Shown: positions 1 through 9,403 of the stretch, piece after piece
How positions within the stretch are numbered: position 1 is the stretch's first letter
Layout of the letters: every line of letters starts with the position of its first letter
Assembly: GCF_013284055.1 (NCBI RefSeq)
Contig: NZ_CP054143.1
Span: forward strand, 3,306,494-3,370,493
DNA length: 64,000 nt
Origin: Deefgea piscis
GTDB lineage: Bacteria > Pseudomonadota > Gammaproteobacteria > Burkholderiales > Chitinibacteraceae
Direction: 5' to 3'
Notes under the pieces: model-generated
Told to the model about the DNA's origin: nothing
The model's database searches: none
What the model saw: only the letters and a program-made list of their open reading frames with translations
Translations under genes and position numbers: made by a program

Positions 1-812
1 TAGGGCGCAAGCGATTGCACGATTCCGTAACCAATCACCCAGCAAGCAAAAAACGTCCCCACCGCCCAATCGACCCAGCCCAAAGTCGTCGCCATAAACA
101 CCGGCAGCGCCACCACAAACCACACATCGCGCGCGCCAAACAAGAACAACCGCGCTGCGGATAGAATATTCACCGCGCGACTGCTGGAGAAAATCTCACC
201 AAATTTAGGCTTGTTTTTTGCCTTGCCCAAGTCCGACTTCAGGCTAATCAAGCTGGCAATCCACACCACAAGCAACACCCCCGCCATCGCCCACATTGCG
301 CCCGCAAAACCTAAAGTCGCCAGCAACACGCCGCCCAAGAAAAACCCAACGCCTTTCAGCGCATTTTTCGAGCCAGTGAGCACCGCCACCCATTGAAAGA
401 GTTTCCCTTCCGCGCCAGCGGGAACCAGCGTCTTGATGCTGCTTTTGGCACTCATTTTATTGAGGTCTTTCGCAATGCCCGACAATGCCTGCGCCGCCAT
501 CACCCACGGCACAGTGAGCATTGCAGTCGGCACCGTCAACGCCAGCAGCGCAATCACTTGCAAGCCAAGGCCGATATTCATTGTCTTATTCAGACCAATC
601 CGCGCGCCCAACCAGCCACCGACGAGATTAGTCACCACGCCAAATAGCTCGTAAAACAAAAACAGCAGCGCAATATTGAGTGGCGAAAAGCCGAGTTGAT
701 GAAAATGCAGCACCACCAGCATCCGCAAAGCGCCATCGGTTAACGTAAACGTCCAGTAGTTGCCGGTGATGATCAGGTATTGGCGAATAGCCGGTGAAAG
801 GCTGGAAAGCAT
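1..812 (-). CDS. arsJ: ArsJ organoarsenical efflux transporter (3' part outside window)
   Basis: An open frame of 270 codons begins at an ATG at 812 (MLSSLSPAIRQYLIITGNYW) and runs without a stop off the left edge, so the C-terminal part is missing. The protein is a string of hydrophobic helices of the major facilitator type. ArsJ exports 1-arseno-3-phosphoglycerate, the unstable product made when GAPDH uses arsenate in place of phosphate. It lies 93 bp downstream of a GAPDH gene on the same strand, which is the diagnostic ArsJ arrangement. The family call rests on that context and on recognisable N-terminal sequence; full ArsJ is about 400 residues. Confidence 0.88.
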   Translation of the reverse strand, partial: MLSSLSPAIRQYLIITGNYWTFTLTDGALRMLVVLHFHQLGFSPLNIALLFLFYELFGVVTNLVGGWLGARIGLNKTMNIGLGLQVIALLALTVPTAMLTVPWVMAAQALSGIAKDLNKMSAKSSIKTLVPAGAEGKLFQWVAVLTGSKNALKGVGFFLGGVLLATLGFAGAMWAMAGVLLVVWIASLISLKSDLGKAKNKPKFGEIFSSSRAVNILSAARLFLFGARDVWFVVALPVFMATTLGWVDWAVGTFFACWVIGYGIVQSLAP

Positions 813-905
813 GATGAAAACCCAAGTCCAATTGATAGGTATTGCCCTGTAGCCATTTACTTTAAATAGATACAGAGCAATACCATGTAGAGTATTTGCT
901 ACAAC

Positions 906-1913
906 TTATTGATCGACTAAACCAACTTGGCGAACCAGCTCAGCCGTGCGGTTTACATAACCCCATTCATTGTCATACCAAGCATAGAGTTTCAACTGCG
1001 TACCGTTGATCACCATCGTCGACAGTGCGTCGATGATGCTTGAACGTGCGTCGCCGCGATAGTCGATCGACACCAGTGGGCGTGTCTCAAAGCCCAAGAT
1101 GTTTTTCAAATACGTTTCTGATGCGGCTTTCAGTAGGCCGTTCACTTCGTCCACCGTCGTAGCGCGTTCTAGCTCGAATACGCAATCAGTCAACGAGGCA
1201 TTGGTGAGCGGCACGCGCACGGCGTGGCCGTTCAAACGGCCTTTCAGCTCGGGGAAAATCTCGGTGATCGCAGTGGCCGAGCCAGTCGAAGTCGGAATCA
1301 AACTGGTGCCGCAGGAGCGCGCACGGCGTAGATCTTTGTGCGGCGCATCGATGATGGTTTGGGTGTTGGTCAAATCGTGGATTGTCGTCATGCTGCCGTG
1401 ACGTATACCCAGTTGCTCATGAATCACTTTCACCACGGGCGCAAGGCAATTGGTCGTGCAGCTGGCGGCAGTGACGATGCGGTGAATCGCTGGGTCGAAC
1501 AAATGATCGTTCACCCCCACCACGACATTGAGTACGCCAGCTTCTTTGACGGGCGCGGTAACGACGACGCGTTTTACGCCTTGATCAAGGTAAGCTTGCA
1601 GGAGTGCTGTGGTACGCATTTTGCCTGAGGCTTCGATGACCACATCACAGCCCGACCAATCTGTATCTGCAATGGCAGTATTGCGCGTCGTTTTGATACG
1701 CTGATTGCCGATAAGAATGTCATCTCCATCCGTGCTGGCTTCATGCGCCCAACGGCCATGTACTGAGTCAAAGTTCAGCAAATGCGCCAAGGTTACGGCA
1801 TCACCCGCTGGATCATTGATCTGCACAAATTCAACATCTGGCCAACCCCAAGCTGCGCGCAGTGTTAAACGTCCCATGCGGCCAAAGCCGTTAATGCCTA
1901 CTTTGATGCTCAT
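906..1913 (-). CDS. gapdh: ArsJ-associated glyceraldehyde-3-phosphate dehydrogenase
   Basis: This 335-residue GAPDH starts [15 protein letters not shown]; the longer frame to 1970 would cross the divergent promoter, so 1913 is preferred. An N-terminal Rossmann fold with GINGFGRMG is followed by the catalytic SCTTNC motif (Cys152) and His179. In arsenic islands this paralogue converts glyceraldehyde-3-phosphate plus arsenate into 1-arseno-3-phosphoglycerate, which ArsJ exports. It is divergent from arsR and shares its operator region, so it should be induced by arsenic. A glycolytic role cannot be excluded from sequence alone, but the position beside arsJ argues for arsenate resistance. Confidence 0.93.
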   Translation of the reverse strand: MSIKVGINGFGRMGRLTLRAAWGWPDVEFVQINDPAGDAVTLAHLLNFDSVHGRWAHEASTDGDDILIGNQRIKTTRNTAIADTDWSGCDVVIEASGKMRTTALLQAYLDQGVKRVVVTAPVKEAGVLNVVVGVNDHLFDPAIHRIVTAASCTTNCLAPVVKVIHEQLGIRHGSMTTIHDLTNTQTIIDAPHKDLRRARSCGTSLIPTSTGSATAITEIFPELKGRLNGHAVRVPLTNASLTDCVFELERATTVDEVNGLLKAASETYLKNILGFETRPLVSIDYRGDARSSIIDALSTMVINGTQLKLYAWYDNEWGYVNRTAELVRQVGLVDQ

Positions 1914-1935
1914 TTGTGCTGTCCTCGGATTGAAA

Positions 1936-1982
1936 TTGATACTGTTGATATTAACAATACAATATTTCAAACATTGTTGTAT
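1936..1982 (+). promoter_or_regulatory. arsR promoter with ArsR-type operator dyad
   Basis: TTGATA (1936-1941) and TACAAT (1958-1963), 16 bp apart, make a good sigma70 promoter for arsR. A dyad ATACAATA (1957-1964) / TGTTGTAT (1975-1982), matching at 7 of 8 positions with a 10-bp spacer, covers the -10 element and start site. Inference: ArsR binds here and represses both arsR and the divergent gapdh-arsJ unit, since only 78 bp separate the two start codons. Confidence 0.65.
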
Positions 1983-1991
1983 AGTTGAATT

Positions 1992-2366
1992 ATGGAAAAA
2001 TTAATCGCTACGACTATTTTTGAGTCGCTTTCATCGGGCATCCGTTTAGATGCCTACCGTTTATTAGTACGCCAAGGCCATGTCGGCATGGTGGCAGGAG
2101 AGATTGCGACTGCACTGGGACTACCGCCAACCAATATGTCGTTTCACCTGAAAGCCATGGTGCAAGCCAATGTGGTGACGGTGGCGCAAGAGGGACGCTA
2201 TATGCGTTACCGCGCCAATCTCAGCTTGATGCTGGATTTAATCGCTTATCTGACTGAGGAATGTTGCGAAGGGCAGCCCGAACAATGTGCTGATTTACGC
2301 GCGCAATCGAGCTGCTCACCCGCTGTTTTGCCACCACTGTGCTGCCCTGCTCCGAAGACAGAGTAA
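1992..2366 (+). CDS. arsR: ArsR/SmtB-family arsenic-responsive repressor
   Basis: A 124-residue winged-helix regulator. The helix-turn-helix spans roughly residues 34-60 ([20 protein letters not shown]). The arsenite sensor is not the usual ELCVCDL motif in the recognition helix. Instead Cys91, Cys92 and Cys99 cluster near the C-terminus, as in the AfArsR type, and there are further cysteines in the tail. Without metalloid it should repress its own operon and the divergent gapdh-arsJ unit; arsenite binding would release it. First gene of the rightward ars operon, 40 bp before arsD. Confidence 0.93.
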   Translation: MEKLIATTIFESLSSGIRLDAYRLLVRQGHVGMVAGEIATALGLPPTNMSFHLKAMVQANVVTVAQEGRYMRYRANLSLMLDLIAYLTEECCEGQPEQCADLRAQSSCSPAVLPPLCCPAPKTE

Positions 2367-2406
2367 TCCGTCGACGGCGTTTCACAAATGCGCTTAGGAG
2401 AAAATC

Positions 2407-2769
2407 ATGCGCAAAATACAAATTTTTGACCCCGCCCTGTGCTGTAGCTCTGGCGTATGCGGTGAAGATGTGGACCAAGCTTTGGTGAATGCCTCAGCCG
2501 ATATCGATTGGGCCAAGCAACAAGGCGCAGCGATTGAACGCTTTAATTTAGCGCAGCAGCCAATGGCGTTTGCAGAAAATGAGCTTGTGAAAGCATTTCT
2601 AGTGCGCTCTGGCGCTGAAGCACTCCCTGTCGTTCTGGTGGAAGGCGAAATGGCTTTGGCGGGGCGTTATCCGACTCGGGCAGAATTGGCGCGCTTTTTA
2701 GGTCTTGATTTACTTGAGACTACTGCTCAGCCAGCAAAAAAATGCTGCTCCGGTTCGCGAAGTTGTTAA
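2407..2769 (+). CDS. arsD: ArsD arsenite metallochaperone
   Basis: A 120-residue ArsD. The N-terminal thioredoxin-like segment carries Cys12, Cys13 and Cys18, the arsenite-binding triad, and the tail has another CC...C cluster (KKCCSGSRSC). ArsD hands arsenite to the ArsA ATPase and can weakly repress the operon. AGGAG lies 7 bp before the ATG. It sits between arsR and arsP, with arsA in the same operon, as expected for a chaperone-ATPase pair. Confidence 0.95.
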   Translation: MRKIQIFDPALCCSSGVCGEDVDQALVNASADIDWAKQQGAAIERFNLAQQPMAFAENELVKAFLVRSGAEALPVVLVEGEMALAGRYPTRAELARFLGLDLLETTAQPAKKCCSGSRSC

Positions 2770-2819
2770 TGAATTAAATTGCTGGCAAATGGATGATGCC
2801 AGCAAAGAGGTAAAGTGAA

Positions 2820-3887
2820 ATGAATGAGTGGGCAACGATGCTATCAGACGCATCTAACATGTTTGTATTTCTAGCCGTCGAGTTATCGGTTTTATTCTTA
2901 ATCATCAGTGCGGGCGTCGCCCTGGCCCGGCAAAAATTTTCGAATGCGAAAATTCAGCAGGTACTTGGACAACGCCAAGGTAAAGGCTATTTAATTGCGA
3001 CGGCACTGGGTTCGCTGACGCCGTTTTGTAGCTGCTCAACGATTCCGATGTTACGCGGTTTGTTATCGGCCAAGGCCGGTTTTGGCCCCACACTGACTTT
3101 CCTATTTGTATCACCCTTACTCAATCCGATTATCGTTGGGCTAATGTGGGTGAGTTTTGGCTGGCAAATTACGCTCACCTACATCGTTATTGCTGCCGGT
3201 GTGTCGCTACTGGCCAGCTTATTGCTCGATAAGTTAGGCTTTGAGCGATATGTAATTAAGGCCAAAACGTCGGGCACCGCTTGCAATAAAGCAGCGGCAG
3301 TGGCTATGCCCACTCAAGAAACGCTGGTCACCAAGAGTGCATGCTGCACCGCAGCCCCTGTAATTGAAGAAATACCCGCCGCCAAGTCGAGCTGCTGCAA
3401 TGTCACCAAGCCAGTTTCATCATGCTCAACAGCTAGCACTCACAATGATCAAGGCAAAGCACAAGCGGCGAATACGCCGCTGAATTACCGCCAAGCCAGT
3501 TTAGATGCATGGACGCAATTTAAAGAAGTCTTGCCTTTTCTTGCTCTTGGGGTGTTACTCGGTTCTGTTATCTACGGTTTTGTTCCTGCCGAATGGATTG
3601 CCAAACACGCAGGCTCAGACAATCCATTTGCCGTACCGTTGAGCGCGGTAATTGGGATTCCATTGTATATCCGGGCCGAAGCCGTGATCCCGTTGGCTGC
3701 TTCATTGCTAGGTAAAGGCATGGGCGTCGGGGCGGTGATGGCGCTGATTATTGGCAGTGCCGGAGCCAGCCTAACCGAAGTCATTCTGCTCAAGTCGATG
3801 TTTAAAACACCGATGATTGTGGCCTTCCTGACGGTGATTTTAGGCATGGCGATCATGATGGGCTATTTGGTGACGTTTTTTTTCTAG
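2820..3887 (+). CDS. arsP: ArsP-type permease (organoarsenical efflux)
   Basis: A 355-residue membrane protein of the ArsP_1/DUF318 permease family. Two bundles of about four helices flank a cytoplasmic loop (residues about 140-220) rich in cysteine pairs (SACCTAAP, SSCCNV). The hallmark TPFCSCST motif lies near residue 63-70, in the first bundle. ArsP relatives export trivalent methylarsenicals and aromatic arsenicals. It lies inside the ars operon between arsD and arsA. The cysteine-rich loop is an unusual addition that may bind metalloid. Substrate is inferred from family and context. Confidence 0.85.
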   Translation: MNEWATMLSDASNMFVFLAVELSVLFLIISAGVALARQKFSNAKIQQVLGQRQGKGYLIATALGSLTPFCSCSTIPMLRGLLSAKAGFGPTLTFLFVSPLLNPIIVGLMWVSFGWQITLTYIVIAAGVSLLASLLLDKLGFERYVIKAKTSGTACNKAAAVAMPTQETLVTKSACCTAAPVIEEIPAAKSSCCNVTKPVSSCSTASTHNDQGKAQAANTPLNYRQASLDAWTQFKEVLPFLALGVLLGSVIYGFVPAEWIAKHAGSDNPFAVPLSAVIGIPLYIRAEAVIPLAASLLGKGMGVGAVMALIIGSAGASLTEVILLKSMFKTPMIVAFLTVILGMAIMMGYLVTFFF

Positions 3888-3911
3888 TGCATATTCCTTT
3901 AAGGAACGGCC

Positions 3912-5675
3912 ATGAACTTCTTGCAAAATCCACCGCGTTTTCTGTTTTTTACCGGCAAAGGTGGCGTTGGTAAAACGTCGATTGCTTGTGCCAGCGCAAT
4001 TGAATTAGCGGCCTCTGGGAAGCGAATTTTATTGGTGAGTACTGATCCGGCATCCAATGTCGGCCAAGTATTCGGCATTACGATTGGCAATCAAATCACC
4101 GATATTCCTGCGGTGGCCAATTTATCCGCGCTCGAAATCGATCCGCAAGCGGCGGCACAAGTCTATCGCAATCGGATTGTTGATCCGGTACGTGGCGTGT
4201 TGCCCGATGACGTGGTGCGCGGTATTGAGGAGCAGCTCTCTGGCGCATGCACGATGGAAATTGCGGCATTTGATGAGTTCACTGCGCTACTGATCGACTC
4301 GAAACAAACTGCCGATTTTGATCACATTATTTTTGATACCGCACCGACGGGTCACACGATACGCTTGCTGCAATTACCGGGCGCGTGGAGTGGCTTTTTG
4401 GCTGAAGGTAAAGGCGACGCGTCTTGCCTTGGCCCATTGGCCGGGCTGGAAAAACAGCGCGCCCAGTACAAAGCCGCAGTGGACGCCTTGGCCGACCCGA
4501 TTCGTACCCGCCTGATTTTAGTTGCGCGTGCGCAGCAAGCCACTTTGCGCGAAGTGGCACGAACGCATGAAGATTTGGCCGATATTGGCTTGGCACAGCA
4601 ATATTTAGTAATCAATGGCGTGCTGCCAGAATCAGAAGCCCGCCAAGACCCGCTAGCAGCTACGATTGCGCAGCGCGAACAGGCGGCGCTGGCGAATATT
4701 CCTGAGGTTTTTAAAAACTTGCCGACTGATTTGTTGGCACTAAAACCCTTTAATCTGGTCGGTTTGCCTGCTTTGCAGCAATTGTTTACCGATGTCCAAA
4801 GTGCTGCGCCGAGCCTTGATGCCAGCACCAGCGACTTTGCCGCGCCCAATTTATCGACATTGGTCGATCAAATCGCTGCCGACGGCCATGGTTTGGTGAT
4901 GCTAATGGGCAAAGGTGGCGTCGGCAAAACCACCATCGCTGCTGCTGTCGCTGTCGAGCTGGCGCATCGCGGGTTGCCAGTGCATTTGACCACTTCTGAT
5001 CCCGCGGCGCATCTGAGCGAAACGCTGGTCGGCAGTTTAGACAATCTGACCGTGAGCCGTATCGATCCACATGAAGTCACTGAGCAGTATCGGCAGCAAG
5101 TACTTACTAGCAAAGGCGCACAGCTCGATACCCAAGGCAGAGCTTTACTGGAAGAAGACTTGCGCTCACCATGCACCGAGGAAATCGCCGTCTTTCAGGC
5201 TTTCTCGCGGATTATTCGCGAAGCGGGCAAAAAGTTTGTTGTGATGGATACCGCACCAACTGGCCACACACTGTTGCTGCTTGATGCCACGGGCGCATAT
5301 CACCGTGAAGTTGCAAAAAAAATGGATCAGGCCAAGCTGCATTACCTGACGCCGATGATGCAATTGCAAGACCCGAAACAAACCAAAGTGCTGCTGGTGA
5401 CCTTGGCGGAAACCACGCCGGTGCTGGAGGCCGCCAATTTACAGGCTGATTTGCAACGCGCGGGGATTACCCCGTGGGCTTGGGTGATTAATAACAGTAT
5501 CGCGATGGCAGGCGCCAAATCGCCACTATTGCAGCAACGCGCCCAGAATGAATTGCGCGAAATCGACTTGGTGGTCAATCAACATGCACAACGGTATGCG
5601 GTGGTGCCCTTGCTGAAAGACGAGCCGATTGGTGTGCCGCGGCTGTTGGCGCTGGCCGAGCATAGTCAGAAATAA
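3912..5675 (+). CDS. arsA: ArsA arsenite-stimulated ATPase
   Basis: A 587-residue tandem ATPase made of two homologous halves, each with a GKGGVGKT(S/T) P-loop (about residues 16-24 and 333-341) and a DTAPTGHT motif. Cysteines matching the three metalloid-binding positions of E. coli ArsA are visible: LSGACTMEIA and DASCLGPL in the first half, SPCTEEIA in the second. ArsA takes arsenite from ArsD and energises an efflux pump, normally ArsB but also Acr3. AAGGA precedes the ATG. It is followed 38 bp later by acr3, the likely membrane partner. Confidence 0.97.
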   Translation: MNFLQNPPRFLFFTGKGGVGKTSIACASAIELAASGKRILLVSTDPASNVGQVFGITIGNQITDIPAVANLSALEIDPQAAAQVYRNRIVDPVRGVLPDDVVRGIEEQLSGACTMEIAAFDEFTALLIDSKQTADFDHIIFDTAPTGHTIRLLQLPGAWSGFLAEGKGDASCLGPLAGLEKQRAQYKAAVDALADPIRTRLILVARAQQATLREVARTHEDLADIGLAQQYLVINGVLPESEARQDPLAATIAQREQAALANIPEVFKNLPTDLLALKPFNLVGLPALQQLFTDVQSAAPSLDASTSDFAAPNLSTLVDQIAADGHGLVMLMGKGGVGKTTIAAAVAVELAHRGLPVHLTTSDPAAHLSETLVGSLDNLTVSRIDPHEVTEQYRQQVLTSKGAQLDTQGRALLEEDLRSPCTEEIAVFQAFSRIIREAGKKFVVMDTAPTGHTLLLLDATGAYHREVAKKMDQAKLHYLTPMMQLQDPKQTKVLLVTLAETTPVLEAANLQADLQRAGITPWAWVINNSIAMAGAKSPLLQQRAQNELREIDLVVNQHAQRYAVVPLLKDEPIGVPRLLALAEHSQK

Positions 5676-5713
5676 AGCCTTTTTCTAACAGAACGAACTA
5701 AAGAGTATTCAGC

Positions 5714-6775
5714 ATGAATGTAACAGCCTGCGCCGATGAATCAACGGCACACAAAATGAGTTTTTTGGATCGCAACCTCACATTGTGGATTTTTTTAGCC
5801 ATGGCAGTGGGTGTTGGGATCGGCGTGGTTTTTCCGCAAGTGGCGCAGCTCAATGATGCTATGTCAGTGGGCACGACCAATATTCCGCTAGCGATTGGCC
5901 TAATTTTGATGATGTATCCGCCGCTGGCGAAAGTGAATTACAGACTTTTGGGTAAAGTTACTCGGGATAAAAAGGCGCTTACGCTGTCTTTGGTGATGAA
6001 TTGGATTGTCGGTCCGATTTTGATGTTTGTGCTGGCAATTACCTTTCTGCGTGACCAGCCGGGCTATATGGTCGGGCTGATTTTAATTGGGCTGGCGCGG
6101 TGTATTGCGATGGTGCTGGTTTGGAATGACCTTAGCGGCGGCAGCAAGGAATACGGCGCAGCCTTAGTTGCGATCAATAGTGTGTTCCAAATTATGAGTT
6201 ACAGCGTTATGGCTTGGTTGTTTATTACTGTGTTGCCACCCCTATTTGGCCTGCAAGGGTTTACGTTGAACATTACGATTCTCGATATTGCACAAAGTGT
6301 ACTGATTTACCTTGGGATTCCTTTTCTAGCCGGATTTTTGAGCCGCAAATGGTTGGTGGCGGCCAAAGGCGAGGATTGGTACAACACGGTGTTTATCCCG
6401 CGTATTTCGCCAATCACGCTGATTGCTTTACTCGCGACCATCGTGTTGATGTTTAGCCTGAAGGGTGAAATGATAGTTGAGCTACCGATGGACGTGCTGC
6501 AAATCGCCATCCCGCTGGTTATCTATTTCATGCTAATGTTTTTTGTGAGTTTTTTCATCGGCAAGAAAATGGGCTTGCCGTACGATCAAAATGCGTCGAT
6601 AGCGTTTACATCGACCGGCAATAATTTTGAGCTAGCGATTGCGGTGTCGATTGCCGTGTTTGGCTTGAGTTCTGATCAAGCCTTTGCGGGCGTGATTGGC
6701 CCCTTGGTTGAAGTACCCGTACTCATTGCTTTAGTGAATGTGGCGCTCAGAATGAAGCATAAGTACTACACATGA
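5714..6775 (+). CDS. acr3: ACR3-family arsenite efflux transporter
   Basis: A 353-residue protein with about ten membrane helices, of the bile acid/arsenite/riboflavin transporter superfamily. The segment [15 protein letters not shown] carries the Cys essential for arsenite transport in Acr3, and the NNFELAIAV motif lies near the C-terminus. It exports arsenite driven by the proton gradient, and together with ArsA can act as an ATP-driven pump. Last gene of the operon; a strong hairpin follows at 6887-6911. Confidence 0.95.
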   Translation: MNVTACADESTAHKMSFLDRNLTLWIFLAMAVGVGIGVVFPQVAQLNDAMSVGTTNIPLAIGLILMMYPPLAKVNYRLLGKVTRDKKALTLSLVMNWIVGPILMFVLAITFLRDQPGYMVGLILIGLARCIAMVLVWNDLSGGSKEYGAALVAINSVFQIMSYSVMAWLFITVLPPLFGLQGFTLNITILDIAQSVLIYLGIPFLAGFLSRKWLVAAKGEDWYNTVFIPRISPITLIALLATIVLMFSLKGEMIVELPMDVLQIAIPLVIYFMLMFFVSFFIGKKMGLPYDQNASIAFTSTGNNFELAIAVSIAVFGLSSDQAFAGVIGPLVEVPVLIALVNVALRMKHKYYT

Positions 6776-6886
6776 AAACTTACTTATTCAGATGTTCGCA
6801 ACACAATGCTGCTCGATTGAAGAAGACGTAGATTGGACTTTCTAGGTCATTCCTAGTCAATTTTGCAACTAATCTGTGGATTTACG

Positions 6887-6911
6887 AATGTCCGAAATGA
6901 TTTCGGACATT
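6887..6911 (+). terminator. Terminator hairpin after acr3
   Basis: A perfect 11-bp stem (AATGTCCGAAA / TTTCGGACATT) with a TGA loop, followed by TATT. It lies between the convergent acr3 (rightward) and the small gene ending at 6922 (leftward) and could serve both. Confidence 0.7.
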
Positions 6912-6921
6912 TATTCACCCG

Positions 6922-7329
6922 TTAAACGACTAACTGCACGATCTCTCCGTCGCGGCGAAAGGCTAAAAACGGCTGTACTGCGCCCGATTGAATTGCAGCC
7001 ATCATCCGTTGAAATGCGCTCTCAATTTCATCATGAGTCGGCGCTAGCAATCCTTTGCCACCTAAACCAGCAACAAATACCACATCCCAATCGGGGACGA
7101 GCTGTTCTGATTCAGCAGTCAATGCTGCAAATGTACTTAGCTCCAGCGGCGATTTATCCACATACATCAAGGGCGTTAACTCACCCGCTTGCTGGGCAGA
7201 AAACTGAGCAATTTGCTCTGCAGTCGCATCCTCAGGCAATCCCGCCCCAGTAAAAACAAACAATAGCCTTTGTGGTGTCGGCTGGGAACGAGCGGCAGTC
7301 AGTAAATCGGAAAAGCTGGCAATATCCAT
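6922..7329 (-). CDS. Conserved protein of unknown function, 135 aa
   Basis: Start chosen at 7329 (MDIASFSDLLTAARSQ), where AGGGGA lies 6 bp upstream; the frame extends further to 7365 without a better site. It is acidic, soluble and without signal peptide. I recognise the pattern (SFxDLLxAAxxQPxPQRLLFVF, then a VDKSPLEL block) from small betaproteobacterial proteins that databases often label ribonucleotide reductase subunit alpha. Nothing in its sequence or 135-residue length resembles a reductase catalytic subunit, so I give no function. Downstream of lutC on the same strand, possibly cotranscribed. Confidence 0.75.
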   Translation of the reverse strand: MDIASFSDLLTAARSQPTPQRLLFVFTGAGLPEDATAEQIAQFSAQQAGELTPLMYVDKSPLELSTFAALTAESEQLVPDWDVVFVAGLGGKGLLAPTHDEIESAFQRMMAAIQSGAVQPFLAFRRDGEIVQLVV

Positions 7330-7425
7330 GATGTCCCCTAGAGTCTGCTGAGATAAAAACGTCATTACAGCTTAATACTGAACACAGCGATCAGCATAAG
7401 TTTTGATGTTGGGTGAAGAGTTTAA

Positions 7426-8025
7426 TCACACCACATTGGGAAGGCGTTGATAAGCGATCACCGACAATGAACGAACACCTTGTGCGCCATGCACCAAAGT
7501 ACCTTCAATATCCGCTGTCGCCGAAGGGCCGCTATGTAGCACGGTGTATCGGGCCATTTGAAACTCGGCACGTTGATATGCTTGGTGCAAATTGCCAACT
7601 ATTTCATTCACATCCAGCAGCACCACCAAATGCTGGGCAAGATACGCCAGCGCATTCACCACCAATTCTTGTTCAGTAAAACAAACGCTGCCGGTTTCAG
7701 CCACCGCAAAACGTGCACGCACTACAGCGACATCGACCTCGGCCAAGCGATGCGGATCTTCGCCTTGCAACACACTAAAATTACCCGTCACTTCGGGCAC
7801 GACAGAAGCAATTATTTTAGCCTGCGGAAAATGCTGGCTGAGCAAAGCGTTCAAATTCACGCCATCAGGGCAATCCAATATTTGCCCGCCCATCCGTCGC
7901 AAACTCGCTTGAAACTGCGGCCATGGGCTTGGCAAGTCGGCAGCAAACAACGGTACTTTAGGTAAATCACTCGCCGGCGGCTGATTGACGCGTACTTGCG
8001 CCAAAATAATATCGCGACTACTCAT
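7426..8025 (-). CDS. lutC: LutC/YkgG lactate utilisation protein (LUD domain)
   Basis: A 199-residue LUD-domain protein starting MSSRDIILAQVR at 8025, where its ATG overlaps the end of lutB by 8 bp; the frame further upstream only shadows lutB. The family fold contains the segment AVAETGSVCF. LutC is the third subunit of the LutABC iron-sulphur complex that oxidises L-lactate to pyruvate. The tight overlap with lutB shows translational coupling. Confidence 0.9.
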   Translation of the reverse strand: MSSRDIILAQVRVNQPPASDLPKVPLFAADLPSPWPQFQASLRRMGGQILDCPDGVNLNALLSQHFPQAKIIASVVPEVTGNFSVLQGEDPHRLAEVDVAVVRARFAVAETGSVCFTEQELVVNALAYLAQHLVVLLDVNEIVGNLHQAYQRAEFQMARYTVLHSGPSATADIEGTLVHGAQGVRSLSVIAYQRLPNVV

Positions 8026-9403
8026 GATCTGCTCCTCGATTTTTAGCCCACCATTGATGAAATGTGGCTTTTGGCGCATCGGGAATTTCACGCTGCAAAC
8101 CCCAAGCATTGAGCGGGTTATAAATAAGTGCCCGAGGAAACTCACGACTAATTTGATCAACCCCAGCAATGACACGACGAAACAACGCCGGACTCGCTAA
8201 GACTTTAGCGGCAACATCCAGCGCGGTTCGACGCAATAGTGGCAGCTCTTGTTTTTCACTAATAATTCGCCGCCATTGATAAATTTGCTCGTGAATATTG
8301 ATTTTAACTGGGCACACGCTGGTACAACTGCCATTCATGGTGGATGCAAAAGGCAAAGCACGATAGCGATGCAAATCAATCGCAGGATTTAAAATCACGC
8401 CAATGGGCCCCGGGTAAACACTGCCATAACTCAAACCACCACTACGCCGATACACTGGACAAGTATTCATGCACGCCCCGCAGCGAATACACTTGAGTGA
8501 AGTCCAAAAATCAGCCATCCCCAACCGCGCAGAACGGCCGTTATCGACCAACACAATATGCATTTCACCACCATCACGTGGGGCACGAAAATGCGAGGTA
8601 TATTGCGTAATCGGCGAACCTAAAGCACTGCGCGATAACAAACGTATAAACACCCCCAAATCCTCAATCCGCGGAATCAGTTTTTCAATGCCTACTGACG
8701 CGACATGCAAGGGCGGTAAATTGGCGCTAATGTCGGCGTTGCCTTCATTGGTACACACCACAAAGCTACCCGTTTCAGCAATCAAGTAATTAGCACCAGT
8801 CATCCCCGCATCGGCAGCTAAAAAATGCGGTCGCAGGCTTTGTCGCCCTGCCTCACTCAAAACTTTAGGATCGTCATTATTCGGATCAGAGTCGATGGTC
8901 CGAGCAAACAATTTGGCAACATCACCCCGCAACTTATGCACTGCAGGCACCACAATATGACTCGGCGGTTGATCATCATCCAATTGCTGAATACGTTCGC
9001 CCAAATCCGACTCAATTACCGTAATACCGCGCTCGGCCAAATACGGTCGCATCTGACATTCATCAGTGAGCATCGATTTACTTTTAATCACGGTTTTGAC
9101 CTGACGTGCCGCAAAAATCTCGCCAACAATGCGATTATGCTCTTGGGCATCTTGCGCCCAATGTACCTGCACCCCATTGGCCGTTGCTTTGCGTTCAAAT
9201 TCTTCTAGATAATCCGCCAAATGCGTCAGCGTATGCGCTTTAATGTCAGACGCTAGCTGGCGCAGCATTTCCCATTCAGGAATGTGATCTCGCGCCTGAT
9301 CCCGCCCTTTTCTTAAGTCCCACAAATGATGGTCATGAAAACGTTCATGCTGCACATCGGCGATAAATTCATCCGCAGCGGCCGACTGATCTACAGGTTT
9401 CAT
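8018..9403 (-). CDS. lutB: LutB iron-sulphur lactate oxidation protein
   Basis: A 461-residue protein starting MKPVDQSAAADEF at 9403, overlapping lutA by 4 bp. An N-terminal LUD domain (to about residue 300) is followed by a ferredoxin-like segment with CIRCGACMNTCPVYR and then CTSVCPVKINIHEQI, giving two [4Fe-4S] ligand sets, and a C-terminal DUF3390-like helix region. LutB is the electron-transfer subunit of the LutABC lactate dehydrogenase. Middle gene of the leftward lutA-lutB-lutC operon. Confidence 0.95.
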   Translation of the reverse strand: MKPVDQSAAADEFIADVQHERFHDHHLWDLRKGRDQARDHIPEWEMLRQLASDIKAHTLTHLADYLEEFERKATANGVQVHWAQDAQEHNRIVGEIFAARQVKTVIKSKSMLTDECQMRPYLAERGITVIESDLGERIQQLDDDQPPSHIVVPAVHKLRGDVAKLFARTIDSDPNNDDPKVLSEAGRQSLRPHFLAADAGMTGANYLIAETGSFVVCTNEGNADISANLPPLHVASVGIEKLIPRIEDLGVFIRLLSRSALGSPITQYTSHFRAPRDGGEMHIVLVDNGRSARLGMADFWTSLKCIRCGACMNTCPVYRRSGGLSYGSVYPGPIGVILNPAIDLHRYRALPFASTMNGSCTSVCPVKINIHEQIYQWRRIISEKQELPLLRRTALDVAAKVLASPALFRRVIAGVDQISREFPRALIYNPLNAWGLQREIPDAPKATFHQWWAKNRGADHE

